A DNA stretch of 64,000 nucleotides from CAVSXS01 sp963767715 (GTDB taxonomy: Bacteria; Chloroflexota; Ktedonobacteria; Ktedonobacterales; Ktedonobacteraceae), in assembly GCA_963767715.1 (NCBI GenBank), contig CAVYFA010000014.1, positions 1 to 64,000 of the forward strand, written 5' to 3'. Below are positions 34,485 through 43,354 of the stretch, piece by piece. A model generated the notes under the pieces. The model was given only the letters and a program-made list of their open reading frames with translations, was not told the origin of the DNA and searched no databases. Numbering within the stretch: the stretch's first letter is position 1; each line of letters starts with the position of its first letter. The translations under genes and the position numbers were made by a program.

Positions 34485-35462
34485 ATGACACCCGAACAAC
34501 CTCCATGGCGAAAGAAGCGCCTGCGACGTAAGGTGATTATAGGCACCATCATTGCCTGCGCACTTATTGCATTTGTTTTCGCGGGGTACTGGTATTGGGA
34601 CTGGACTGGATTTGCTGGAAAGACCCTCTGGGATTGGCTAACTTTACTTGCCCTGCTGACTGTTCCAGCGGCAGTGGGCCTGGCGACCATCTGGTTCACT
34701 GAACGGCAAAGTCAGACGAGCGAGGCAGTAAACAAGCAGCAACATCAGACTGATATGCAAATTGCAGAAGACCAACAGCAGGAAGCTGCCTTGCAAGCGT
34801 ACTTTGACAAGTTGTCAGAGCTTTTACTTGAGAAGCGCTTGCGTGAATCGGAACAAAATGCCGAGGTACGCAATATTGCACGAGCGCGCACTCTGACCGT
34901 GCTGCGTCGATTAGATGCAGAGCGCAATAGGAGCCTGCTGCAATTCTTGTCCGAGTCCGGTCTGATCAGGCAGGGCAACGGTAATGATATCATCGACTTA
35001 AAGGCAGCCACGCTCAGCGAGGCGAAACTCAGTGGAGTTGACTTGAGCCAGGCCGACCTGAGCGAGGTGAACCTGAGCGGGGCCGACTTGAGCAAAGCTG
35101 ATCTGAGCAAGACTAACTTGAACAGAGCGAACCTGAGCGGAGCTCTCTTGAACGGGACGGTCTTGAGCGGAGCGGACCTGAGCGGAGCCGATCTCAGTGG
35201 AGCGAACCTGAGCGGAGCTTTTTTGCTGGGAGCTTTGCTGAGTTGGGCAAACCTGAGCGAGGCCAACCTGAGCAAAGCTAACCTCGTCGGAGCCAACCTG
35301 AGCGGCGCCACGCTGAATGGGGCTAACCCGAGCGGAGCCAACCTGAGCGGCGCCAAATTGACGACCGATCAGTTAGCGAAAGCCAGGTCACTCGAGGGTG
35401 CAACTTTGCCGGATGGATCAAAGCACACTGTAACAGAACCTTCTAGTAGACAGTCCGGATAG
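34485..35462 (+). CDS. membrane-anchored pentapeptide-repeat protein
   Basis: About 325 aa from the ATG at 34485, with AAGGAAGAG upstream. Two membrane helices (about 18-40 and 55-75) are followed by a charged, coiled-coil-like segment (about 80-165). About 25 tandem pentapeptides of the A(D/N)LSx form follow (ADLSEVNLSGADLSKADL style, about 180-310) and should fold as a right-handed quadrilateral beta helix. The DNA repeat is also highly internally repetitive (GAGCGGAGC units). The function is unknown; such proteins often sit in signalling or transport contexts. The 3' end lies within a sequence that recurs near 39046. Confidence 0.88.
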   Translation: MTPEQPPWRKKRLRRKVIIGTIIACALIAFVFAGYWYWDWTGFAGKTLWDWLTLLALLTVPAAVGLATIWFTERQSQTSEAVNKQQHQTDMQIAEDQQQEAALQAYFDKLSELLLEKRLRESEQNAEVRNIARARTLTVLRRLDAERNRSLLQFLSESGLIRQGNGNDIIDLKAATLSEAKLSGVDLSQADLSEVNLSGADLSKADLSKTNLNRANLSGALLNGTVLSGADLSGADLSGANLSGAFLLGALLSWANLSEANLSKANLVGANLSGATLNGANPSGANLSGAKLTTDQLAKARSLEGATLPDGSKHTVTEPSSRQSG

Positions 35463-35498
35463 GTGTTCGAGGGAGAGATGTAGTGGCAACCCTTGCGT
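35445..35498 (+). repeat. direct repeat flanking the MalT-like gene, left copy
   Basis: TAGTAGACAGTCCGGATAGG...GAGATGTAGTGGCAACCCTT. The right copy with a few differences is at 39046-39098, so the two flank the MalT-like gene. The left copy contains the stop codon of the pentapeptide gene. Confidence 0.6.
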
Positions 35499-35509
35499 CA
35501 GCGTACTCA

Positions 35510-35737
35510 TCAGAGCACCCCAATCGCTCGTGCGCGCGCCACGGCCTGCGTGCGGTTGGTCACCGCCAGTTTGGAAAAAATATTACTCACATGGCGTTTC
35601 ACTGTGCTGACGGCCACCACAAGCTGCTCGGCGATCTCATAATTGGTAGCACCCTCGCAGATTAGACGTAGGACTTCCAGTTCCCGCTCACTCAATGGGT
35701 CTATCAATGATTGTGAAGGCTTTGAACGCCCCTGCAT
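35510..35737 (-). pseudogene. LuxR-type HTH end of the MalT-like regulator, separated by a frame break
   Basis: This frame of 75 codons encodes PLSERELEVLRLICEGATNY, then EIAEQLVVAVSTVKRHVSNI and FSKLAVTNRTQAVARAR, a full LuxR DNA-binding domain. It belongs to the C-terminus of the gene read from 38730, but a one-base shift near 35745-35790 (around a G4 run) places it out of frame. A separate start for it is unlikely, although a Met (35737) is present. Confidence 0.85.
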
Positions 35738-38730
35738 GGGCGCTGGATTGGTGAAGCACCATATCCAGGCCCCTGATCAACTGCTGCCAGCAATGTCTGA
35801 AGATAAGCGCTGGCATGCTGACCGCTTGCGAGCAGCTTTGAGAGCAGGGCCAGCATCGGCTCGCCTTCGTCGAGGAAGAGGCGCATATAGCCTTCCGCTT
35901 CAGCAAGTATCACAGCTCGTTCGAGTGCGGCCAAGCCACCAACGTAGTCGCCTTGTGTCTGTAAAGCCAGAGCACGCAGGGCGAGGATTTCAATAGCGCT
36001 GTTCATACGAGCTTTACCCTCGGCATCGTGCAAGAGTCGCTCCAGCAAGCGCAGGGCATCCTTGAGAAACGGCCCATTCGGGTCGTCTCGTCCCTGGGCG
36101 ATACGCACCCGTGCCAGGGTCAGATACTCCACTTCGCGAAGAAAGCTCAGATCATCATCGGGAGACAGGCCACTGGCATCCGCCCAGCGAATAGCTGCCG
36201 CCAGGTTGCCCTGCGCCAGTTCTAGCCTTGCCTGCATAGCGGCTCCGCGTGCAACAAGGTGGGGGACGAAGGCACGCTGGCGAGCCATCTGCGTGAATGC
36301 ATCCAGCGTTGCGAATGCCCCTTTGTAATCGCCTCGCGCCTGCCGCAGGCGGGCCAGCGCCCCATAACCCAGCATGACAATGTTGGCGTCCACCGTCAAT
36401 GTTCCCTTGACCAACTGCATACCCTGCGCCAGGGAGCGTGAGGCTTCGTCCAGGTCGTTCCACTCGCGCAGCAGATCACCCAGGCCGAAGTAGTAACCGG
36501 CACTGCCGACGAGGACGTGTAGCATCTCCCGGTCTGGTACCACTTGCACCACCTGCTCGTAGGTGGCGGCCGCCTGGCGGAGTCGCCCTTGCAGCGTATG
36601 GAGCCGGGCCAGCAGGGTCATGCTTGTCAGGAGTGCAAACAGGTCACCCGTGGCACGTACAGGCGCTGACGTTGCTGCGACCAGGTCTTCATTGGGGGCC
36701 GTCACATCCCCGCTCACCAGGTAATCGTGGGCCGGACCCACCATGGCAGAGGACCGCATGAGTACCTCTGTCTCTGGCAGGAGGCCCAGTGTCTGACGCG
36801 AGAACGCCACACAGCGCGCAAGGTCGCCAGAGAAGAGAGCGAGATTCGCGCGGACGCCGGCGACCCACCCCTGAATGATCCGTGCCTGGTCTGCCGGCAT
36901 ATCCGACTGAGCACACGCTTCAGCATCGTGCAGGCGAACCTCGGCGGCCTCTAATTGATTGGTGAACATCAGCATGAGTGCAGAGTAGAGACTGAGTCTT
37001 GCACGTGAGCGCACCAGCGCATCAGGCAGCGCGTTCAGCCAGCCAAGTACCAGGTGAACCTGCCCCCGGATTGCGATCGATATGCCGTTCTGTTCGATCA
37101 GGCGGGCGGCTAGCTCGACATCAGGGGCGGCCAGCGCATGCTGCACTGCTTCGACAGGCATCTCGTGCTGCTCGTACCATGCGCTGGCGCGGCGATGCAG
37201 TTCGGGTACCAGTGTGGGTCGGGTCTGCTTCAGGCGGCTGCGCAGTACATCGGCAAACAGGTGGTGGTAGCGATACCACTGTTGCTCGTCATCCAGTGGG
37301 AGCAGAAACAAATTGGCCCGCACCAGGTACTCTAGCAGGAGATGAGCGCGTGTAGGGGCCCGATTTATCGCGCCCTCTATATTGGCCCGATTTATCGCGC
37401 CCTCAACCCTCCCTGGCTCCCCGCTCAACAGGGCTTCGCACAGCGATGCGCACAGCCGGTCGAGCACGGAGGTGTACAGCAGGAAGGTTTGCATCTCCTC
37501 AGCTTGCCGCCCTAATACTTCTTCGGTCAGATATTCTAGCACAAAGCGGTTGCTGCCGGTGAAGTCCTTAACGAAGTGCGCCAGTTGCTCCATCGATCGC
37601 CCCTGGGCCGAGAGCGCGGCTAAGTGCAGCCCCGCAATCCAGCCCTCGGTGTGTGCCTCCAGGGCAGTGACCTGCTCAGCAGAAAGTGGTAGGTCCATCA
37701 CCTCGGTCAGAAACGCGGCGGCCTCCTCTGAATTAAAGCGTAGATCAGCGGCACGTACTTCAGCCAGGGCCCCTCGGACGCGCAGGCGTGCTAGAGGAAA
37801 CGGCGGGTCGAGACGGGTTGCGATGACCAGGTGCAGCCAGGGGGGCAGATGCTCCAGCAGAAAGACGAGGGCGGCATGGATCGGCTGGGATTCGATGACG
37901 TGGTAGTCGTCCAGCACCAGCAAGCCATCCACAGGTTGAGCCGCCAGGTTATTGAGCAAAGTTGTGAGCACAGACTCCATCGGTGGTGGCCGGGGAGAGC
38001 GCAGCAACGCCAGAGGGGTCTCACCCACCCCGGCGTATATGCTGTCCAGGGCCGTGATGACATAGCTCCAGAAGCGTACCGGGTCGTTGTCGCCTGCATC
38101 GAGTGAGACCCAGGCAACCACAAAGGCACCGCTGCCTGGATCGCTTCGCCACGCGCTCAGCAGCGTGGTTTTACCCCACCCGGCTGGTGCTGTTACCAGG
38201 GTGAGCGAACGCTGCGCCCCTGCTGTGAGCCGAGCCATCAAGCGTGGACGAGCTACCAGCGTCGGAGCGGGCCGTGGAATGAACAATTTGGTGGCAAGCA
38301 TCGTCTCGTCATGCCGGTGCGTTTTAGTTTTCAGAGGCGGCTCAGCCGAAATAAGTGCTGGAGGGACGATGTTTGCATTCGGCCCCTGTCGATGAGGCTG
38401 CGTATTTACAACCAGTGTGGCAGCCACTTCGTGGAGTCGCTCAGGTGTCAGTTCTTCGAGCTTGCCCAGGTAGGCTTTGTGGAGTTGGCCTTGCTGGGTG
38501 CGATAGGCATACCAGTACCAATTGCCATGGGACTGCTCCCGCCGTACTGTCAAGGCTCCCTGGGCGCTACGGAAAGCAAACGACTGTGCGGCCTCCTCTT
38601 TGAGCCAGGCATACCAGGCGCTAGAGCCGACCAGAATCGGCGACCGGAAGCCATCGGTGCCATCGAGTAACTGGAGATGGCCATCGACCACCTGCGGAAT
38701 GCGTTGACGTGCCATAATAATACGCCCCAC
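35704..38730 (-). CDS. MalT-like ATP-dependent regulator, HTH lost by frame break
   Basis: A 1008-aa frame. Residues 30-110 form an N-terminal module (WYWYAYRTQQGQLHKAYLGK) common in Ktedonobacteria LuxR proteins. A STAND ATPase follows, with Walker A APAGWGKTT (181-189), LVLDDYHVIE and LVIATRLDPP (sensor). A long TPR-like region makes up the rest. The LuxR HTH lies in a second frame (35510-35737). Between about residues 443 and 460 the protein reads EGAINRANIEGAINRAPT, which is encoded by two in-frame copies of a dispersed intergenic repeat. ATG 38715 is as good a start as 38730. It would activate target genes on binding an inducer if the frame were whole. Confidence 0.82.
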   Translation of the reverse strand: MGRIIMARQRIPQVVDGHLQLLDGTDGFRSPILVGSSAWYAWLKEEAAQSFAFRSAQGALTVRREQSHGNWYWYAYRTQQGQLHKAYLGKLEELTPERLHEVAATLVVNTQPHRQGPNANIVPPALISAEPPLKTKTHRHDETMLATKLFIPRPAPTLVARPRLMARLTAGAQRSLTLVTAPAGWGKTTLLSAWRSDPGSGAFVVAWVSLDAGDNDPVRFWSYVITALDSIYAGVGETPLALLRSPRPPPMESVLTTLLNNLAAQPVDGLLVLDDYHVIESQPIHAALVFLLEHLPPWLHLVIATRLDPPFPLARLRVRGALAEVRAADLRFNSEEAAAFLTEVMDLPLSAEQVTALEAHTEGWIAGLHLAALSAQGRSMEQLAHFVKDFTGSNRFVLEYLTEEVLGRQAEEMQTFLLYTSVLDRLCASLCEALLSGEPGRVEGAINRANIEGAINRAPTRAHLLLEYLVRANLFLLPLDDEQQWYRYHHLFADVLRSRLKQTRPTLVPELHRRASAWYEQHEMPVEAVQHALAAPDVELAARLIEQNGISIAIRGQVHLVLGWLNALPDALVRSRARLSLYSALMLMFTNQLEAAEVRLHDAEACAQSDMPADQARIIQGWVAGVRANLALFSGDLARCVAFSRQTLGLLPETEVLMRSSAMVGPAHDYLVSGDVTAPNEDLVAATSAPVRATGDLFALLTSMTLLARLHTLQGRLRQAAATYEQVVQVVPDREMLHVLVGSAGYYFGLGDLLREWNDLDEASRSLAQGMQLVKGTLTVDANIVMLGYGALARLRQARGDYKGAFATLDAFTQMARQRAFVPHLVARGAAMQARLELAQGNLAAAIRWADASGLSPDDDLSFLREVEYLTLARVRIAQGRDDPNGPFLKDALRLLERLLHDAEGKARMNSAIEILALRALALQTQGDYVGGLAALERAVILAEAEGYMRLFLDEGEPMLALLSKLLASGQHASAYLQTLLAAVDQGPGYGASPIQRPCRGVQSLHNH
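37352..37403. repeat. GCCCGATTTATCGCGCC repeat pair inside the MalT-like gene
   Basis: GTAGGGGCCCGATTTATCGC and then GGCCCGATTTATCGCGCCCT, two units of the dispersed intergenic family (other copies at 14617, 60477, 63879). They are in frame with the gene and without stops on its strand. Confidence 0.85.
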
Positions 38731-39155
38731 GTAGGTAACCAGAACTACCTAAAAGAATTACCTACAGAATTACCTACACACTATCTGGCACAACTCTCGC
38801 CGTGGGGACTTACATCTCTCCATCTGCCGTGCCGCTGTCGGTTCGCCCAGACCAGATCAGTCACATAACAGCAGGAGGTACTCGGTCATCGAGGCAACAT
38901 ATGAAAAAACTGCATATTCATCCATCCACAGTATATGGAATATTTTGTATGATGTCAAACAACCGCACTCTCTTCTCGGCACAGTCATTTCCAGATACTA
39001 CTCAAGTAGCATGACATCCCTGCCAATTAATTGTAGACTGTACACTAGTAGACAGTCCAGAAAGTTATTTGAGAGAGAACTGTAGTGGCAACCCTTGCGG
39101 TTGCCAGGCTTGTGAAAACTCTCAAAGGTGAGCCTCATTGAAAGGGCTATCCAGC
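38731..39155. other. intergenic region with short repeats and a candidate promoter element
   Basis: Near the left edge is a triple of GAATTACCTAC/GAACTACCTA units (about 38738-38777), possibly a regulatory site of the MalT-like gene. At 38993-39043 lies ACTACTCAAGTAGCATGACA and ATCCCTGCC, then TGTACACT, matching the element at 22214. The right copy of TAGTAGACAGTCC...GTAGTGGCAACCCTTGCG is at 39046-39098, with a GGCAACC-CTTGC-GGTTGCC hairpin. Confidence 0.55.
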
Positions 39156-39341
39156 ATGCCAGGCTTTGAAAAACGCCCATCATCCAGCGAAAAGGCAGTC
39201 GGCGGCGAGCCGAACCGCCGGTTTTATGATCTCTTAAGCATAAGAATGGACCTCACCTGGTTCATCCTTGTGACAGGCGCGAATCTTGTGTTGCTCTCTG
39301 TGATAGTGCGACAACGTTCGAAGGGGCCTCCTGTGCGGTGA
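39156..39341 (+). CDS. small single-span membrane protein (61 aa)
   Basis: From ATG 39156 with GAAAGGG 9 nt upstream. The product has a basic hydrophilic N-terminus and one membrane helix (LTWFILVTGANLVLLSVIV), ending RQRSKGPPVR. It ends 39 bp before the PhoD-like gene and is probably co-transcribed. No family recognised. Confidence 0.5.
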   Translation: MPGFEKRPSSSEKAVGGEPNRRFYDLLSIRMDLTWFILVTGANLVLLSVIVRQRSKGPPVR

Positions 39342-39379
39342 TAGAAATTACCAAAACGTCACAGCAAAGGAGAGCGAGT

Positions 39380-41935
39380 ATGTCCTGGACGCCACTAGCA
39401 GAGCGATTTGCCGCATTACCGCTGATTCTCGCCGGCCCAATCCTGCGGCGTACGGAGCCTCGAGCGGTCACCGTTTGGCTCGCCTTGAAAGCGCCCCAAA
39501 CGGTCACATTGCGCATCTATGCTAGAGATGGTACTGGAAATCTCGATCCGCGCATGGAGGGCATGCGCCGCACGGTACGCCTTGGTGACCACCTGCATAT
39601 TGTTGCTGTTACGGCTCGCTTCGCGAACTCTGATGAACAATTAGCCTGGGGTGGACTGTACTACTACGATCTGTTCTTTCAGTCCGACTGGCCATCCGGC
39701 GATCATGAACCGGTGCCGGCCGCCCATCTTGGTTCACCGGGAATCCTCACCAACGACTCGGCTCCAACTGACCCGCTGAAGCAATTGGTGTACCCAGGAC
39801 ATCCCCTTCCCAGCTTCGTCCTCCCACCTGAGGATTTGAACCAGCTCAGGATCATGCACGGCTCCTGTCGCAAACCGCACGGCATTGGCAAAGAAATGCT
39901 CTCTGCGCTCGACAACATTCTCGAAGATTCTGCCCATAATCCGTTGCAACGCCCCCAACAGCTTTTTCTCACGGGCGACCAGATTTATGCTGATGATGTG
40001 GCAGAACCCCTTTTGCATGCGTTGATTGATGCCGGTAATTTTTTATTTGGAGGGAACAAAGAAGAGGTTCTTCCATCGCTCAACGCACCGGCTCGCATGT
40101 TACCACCGGGAGAACGCACGGACGCTGTACGAAACAGGGCCATGTTTAGCACCGATACGTCTGAAAATCATTTGCTGGCGCTGGCCGAATTCTCTGCTAT
40201 GTATCTCTTTGCCTGGTCGGATGTCCTGTGGCCTGACAACTTCCCTCTTGCAGAGTCTAGCGACACCTACCCGGATGCCGGCCATCGGCCCATGCAACAG
40301 AAGGAGAAGCAGGAATATACCCGGAAAATGGAGCAGTTGCAAGAATTTCGCTCGACACTTCCCCAGGTGCGCCGGGCGCTGGCGAACATCGCTACCTACA
40401 TGATTTGCGACGATCATGATATGACCGACGACTGGTTTCTTGATGGCGCCTGGTGTCAGCGCGTATTGGGAAACGAGCTGGGACGACGTATCGTGCGCAA
40501 CGGTCTCCTCGCTTACGCACTATTCCAGGCATGGGGGAATACCCCAGATCAATTCGATGAACCGCACGGTACCGCCCTCCTCGAGGCGATGGATACCTGG
40601 CACGGAGACGAATTTGATCGGCAAACTGCTCTCATTGCGCAAAGCATTGGCCTGCCTGGTGCTTTCAATGGTAGTGGCGAACTTCAACGTTCAGAGCAGG
40701 CCCTACGCTGGCACTATACCTTTGCCGGCCCCCACTACCAGGTGATCGTGATGGACACGCGCACTCAGCGTACCTACCAGGAACCCCATGCATTTCCCGG
40801 GCTGCTCTCTCCCGCTGCACTCGCCACACAGGTCTCCGCTCATGTCCGTGAGGATATGGATGTAACGCTGATCGTCTCAGCCACCCCCGTCTTCGGTATG
40901 GGTCTCGTTGAAGCAATCCAATACTGGAGCAGGATACTCAACAAAGAGAACTACGATTGCGATCCGGAGGCCTGGGCGCTAGAGCGATCCACGTTTCAAA
41001 ATTTTCTCAAGGCCATCAGCGCAATGAAGCGAGTTGTGATCCTCTCAGGAGATGTCCACTATGCTTTTGGCTCGAGTTTAACGTACTGGGATAATCATAG
41101 CGGTGAGACGGCGAAGATCATCAATTACACGTCCAGCCCGCTGCGCAACGAAGGGGCGAGTTCTCAAATAGCTGCCCTGGCCATGGGCTATCCAGAACTC
41201 TTTCGCTTCCTACGCCGGGGAGAGGCGCCATGGAGAGACCTGTTTGCCTGGGATATCCTGAATGGCAAATCCAGGGAACTGTATCAAATGCTGCAGACAA
41301 TCAGGTGGCATTTCTACAAACTGTGCTGGTCGGTACCGAGTTTGCTGGATATGTGGAAATCCCCCCACGCGGTTATGCTCCCTGCCCACGGATGGCAGCG
41401 AGGAGCCTTCGCCGGTATCCCGCCCGATCGTAGCTATCGATTGTACTATCTGCCTGATATGCGATACCTCCGGGCCAAAGCTCATAAACCGGGCCTATCT
41501 CCCGAGCGGGCGCTGGGTGTTGAAACCAGGGACCCCCGGGCGAAGGACGCGATAGCATTTCAACCACCACCGGTATCCCTTGCCAGGAGGCCACACTCAC
41601 TAGCTTACGGGGTGGAACACAACATACAACTACTGGAGCACAGCGTGGTAACGGATGTAGAACAAGTGGAGCACGAACTGGAGAGGGATGAAACGATCGC
41701 GGCGGAAACAGTACAACACCCTGACGAGACGCTGAGCCATTGGAAGGATGGCATGCTCATCGTTGGATATGCCAATATCGGCGAAATCAGCTTTCAATGG
41801 ACACCGGAGGAAAAGAACGCCATACAGCGCTTGTGGTGGTGCCATCCCGATCACCCCGAGCAGCCTGCACTGGCGACCGAGTACCGTGATACGCTCGAAC
41901 TTCCGCAGTTCGATGCAGCCCCTCGGCTCCCTTAA
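39380..41935 (+). CDS. PhoD-like metallophosphoesterase
   Basis: About 851 aa from the ATG at 39380 (MSWTPLAERFAALPL), with AAGGAG upstream; the Met at 39338 has no site. The metallophosphatase motifs are QLFLTGDQIYADDVAEPL (about 205), YMICDDHDMTDDWFLDG (about 345) and RVVILSGDVHYAFGSSL (about 555). The N-terminal 100 residues form an Ig-like domain, and the C-terminal 200 residues are variable. PhoD-like enzymes cleave phosphodiesters or phosphomonoesters with Ca/Fe. No Tat signal is visible, so it may act in the cytoplasm. It heads a run of genes for membrane and lipid functions. Confidence 0.85.
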   Translation: MSWTPLAERFAALPLILAGPILRRTEPRAVTVWLALKAPQTVTLRIYARDGTGNLDPRMEGMRRTVRLGDHLHIVAVTARFANSDEQLAWGGLYYYDLFFQSDWPSGDHEPVPAAHLGSPGILTNDSAPTDPLKQLVYPGHPLPSFVLPPEDLNQLRIMHGSCRKPHGIGKEMLSALDNILEDSAHNPLQRPQQLFLTGDQIYADDVAEPLLHALIDAGNFLFGGNKEEVLPSLNAPARMLPPGERTDAVRNRAMFSTDTSENHLLALAEFSAMYLFAWSDVLWPDNFPLAESSDTYPDAGHRPMQQKEKQEYTRKMEQLQEFRSTLPQVRRALANIATYMICDDHDMTDDWFLDGAWCQRVLGNELGRRIVRNGLLAYALFQAWGNTPDQFDEPHGTALLEAMDTWHGDEFDRQTALIAQSIGLPGAFNGSGELQRSEQALRWHYTFAGPHYQVIVMDTRTQRTYQEPHAFPGLLSPAALATQVSAHVREDMDVTLIVSATPVFGMGLVEAIQYWSRILNKENYDCDPEAWALERSTFQNFLKAISAMKRVVILSGDVHYAFGSSLTYWDNHSGETAKIINYTSSPLRNEGASSQIAALAMGYPELFRFLRRGEAPWRDLFAWDILNGKSRELYQMLQTIRWHFYKLCWSVPSLLDMWKSPHAVMLPAHGWQRGAFAGIPPDRSYRLYYLPDMRYLRAKAHKPGLSPERALGVETRDPRAKDAIAFQPPPVSLARRPHSLAYGVEHNIQLLEHSVVTDVEQVEHELERDETIAAETVQHPDETLSHWKDGMLIVGYANIGEISFQWTPEEKNAIQRLWWCHPDHPEQPALATEYRDTLELPQFDAAPRLP

Positions 41936-41990
41936 TGGAAGCCGGCACTTTGTCTAAGCCAATTGTCAGGGGCAAACAGGAGCAATAGTT

Positions 41991-42995
41991 ATGACAACGC
42001 AAGAACACCAGCCAGACGGAGAAACCATGCAGGAGAAAACCCTGGAGGTCGTGCAGATCGTTGAACAGAAAACCCTGGTGACGGTGCAAATTGTTGAAAA
42101 GGACGTGAAGCCCTATGAGAATCTGCTGATCAAATGCAAGGATGATTGGATTCACCACCTGGCACAGGCGCTCTCATTTAGCCTGCTCACAAATCTCGTA
42201 GCCCTTGCTATCTTGCTACTGGCTATTGTTCATGTAATCCTGGCTAATCTGGACACTCAGACACAGCATTTGCTCACCGGGCATCTCGAAAGCATCATTC
42301 CACTACCGCTCTCATCTCCAATTGGAGAGATAATCAACAAAGCTTTCGATACGCTATCCCACGCCTCACCTGTAGCGGTGCTTTTTATTATTCTACCGGC
42401 CATCCTGTTTGGTTCGTTTCTCTTCTCCCTGATGGAAGCGTGTTTTGATGTGATCTATCACCTCCCTCCACGCCCATTTATACGTCGGCATCTCGTCGCG
42501 ATTGTCATGCTCTTGCTGTTTGCCGCCCTCACTCCTATCATCGTCCTGGCTTCGGCCGCACCCACGTTTATCCTTTCTCTTTTGCGTGTCGTTCCACCAG
42601 GCAGCGTTCCTGCTAGCAATCTCATATTTCGACTGGCGAGCATCGCAGGGAGCACCATCTTCTCCTTGATTTTGTTCCAGGCCATCTACGTGCTGGTCCC
42701 GCATCGCCATGTCAGGTTTCGGACACTTGGTCGTGATATTCGTAATAGCTGGCGTGGGGCACTGGTAGCAACTGTAGCCATGCAACTGGGTCTGCAGCTC
42801 TTTCCCCTCTATGCGAACAGTTTTCTGAATAGCTATATCGGGCAGGTAGGGTTTGTGGTGGTTACGCTGCTATTCTTCTATCTCTTCGCACTCATTCTGT
42901 TGTTGGGTGCCGAGGTCAATGCCTATTATGCTGAAGGGATACGTGTCCCCAAAAGCGATCTCATCACACAGGCCAGTAAGGATGGTTACGCATAA
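41991..42995 (+). CDS. YihY/BrkB family inner-membrane protein
   Basis: Product of 334 aa. A polar N-terminus (about 1-45) with a duplicated VVQIVEQKTL / VTVQIVEKDV motif precedes six membrane helices. The pattern DWIHHLAQALSFSLLTNLVAL near 50, RDIRNSWRGALVATVAMQLG and FFYLFALILLLGAEVNAYYA matches the YihY family, which often encodes proposed lipid or small-molecule transporters. The gene starts 55 bp after the PhoD gene. Role in the membrane is inferred only. Confidence 0.9.
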   Translation: MTTQEHQPDGETMQEKTLEVVQIVEQKTLVTVQIVEKDVKPYENLLIKCKDDWIHHLAQALSFSLLTNLVALAILLLAIVHVILANLDTQTQHLLTGHLESIIPLPLSSPIGEIINKAFDTLSHASPVAVLFIILPAILFGSFLFSLMEACFDVIYHLPPRPFIRRHLVAIVMLLLFAALTPIIVLASAAPTFILSLLRVVPPGSVPASNLIFRLASIAGSTIFSLILFQAIYVLVPHRHVRFRTLGRDIRNSWRGALVATVAMQLGLQLFPLYANSFLNSYIGQVGFVVVTLLFFYLFALILLLGAEVNAYYAEGIRVPKSDLITQASKDGYA

Positions 42996-43012
42996 AGCGA
43001 AAGGAAATACGC

Positions 43013-43354
43013 ATGTCTACCGTTTCTTCTCATCATCATTTCCGCTGGCTCAACCTGTTGGTACGGCACTTAGCTGCCCCTGACGGAAACTCCGCGCTGG
43101 TAGAACAACCAGGCGCGCATGGCCAGAGCAAGCCCAACGCAGGCGCGGCTCAAGCTGGCCAGGGACCGGCTATTGTCCAGGTTGAGGCAGCAGACCTGGC
43201 TACAGGGCCTGCACCCGCAGATGCACAAGCTGCGCATAAGGAAACGCTCACCGCAGACACGTATTTGAGTCGCGCAGGGAGCTATACCCAGGCCGATCAG
43301 GGCGAGAGCAGGCGCAAAGGAATCTCATGCGTTGTAGAAAGGTGCGCCTGGTAA
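43013..43354 (+). CDS. small Ala/Gly/Gln-rich hydrophilic protein
   Basis: 113 codons from ATG 43013, with AAAGGA upstream and 18 bp after the YihY gene. The sequence is low-complexity (GAHGQSKPNAGAAQAGQG, VEAADLATGPAPADAQAAH) and probably disordered. Its 3' end overlaps the next gene by 28 bp. It may be a real short gene that couples translation to the DAGK-like gene, or just a leader. Confidence 0.5.
   Translation: MSTVSSHHHFRWLNLLVRHLAAPDGNSALVEQPGAHGQSKPNAGAAQAGQGPAIVQVEAADLATGPAPADAQAAHKETLTADTYLSRAGSYTQADQGESRRKGISCVVERCAW

Noticed and set aside
34995..35360. Regular DNA repeats considered as a tandem-repeat locus
   Set aside because: They are the codons of the pentapeptide-repeat protein and stay in frame.
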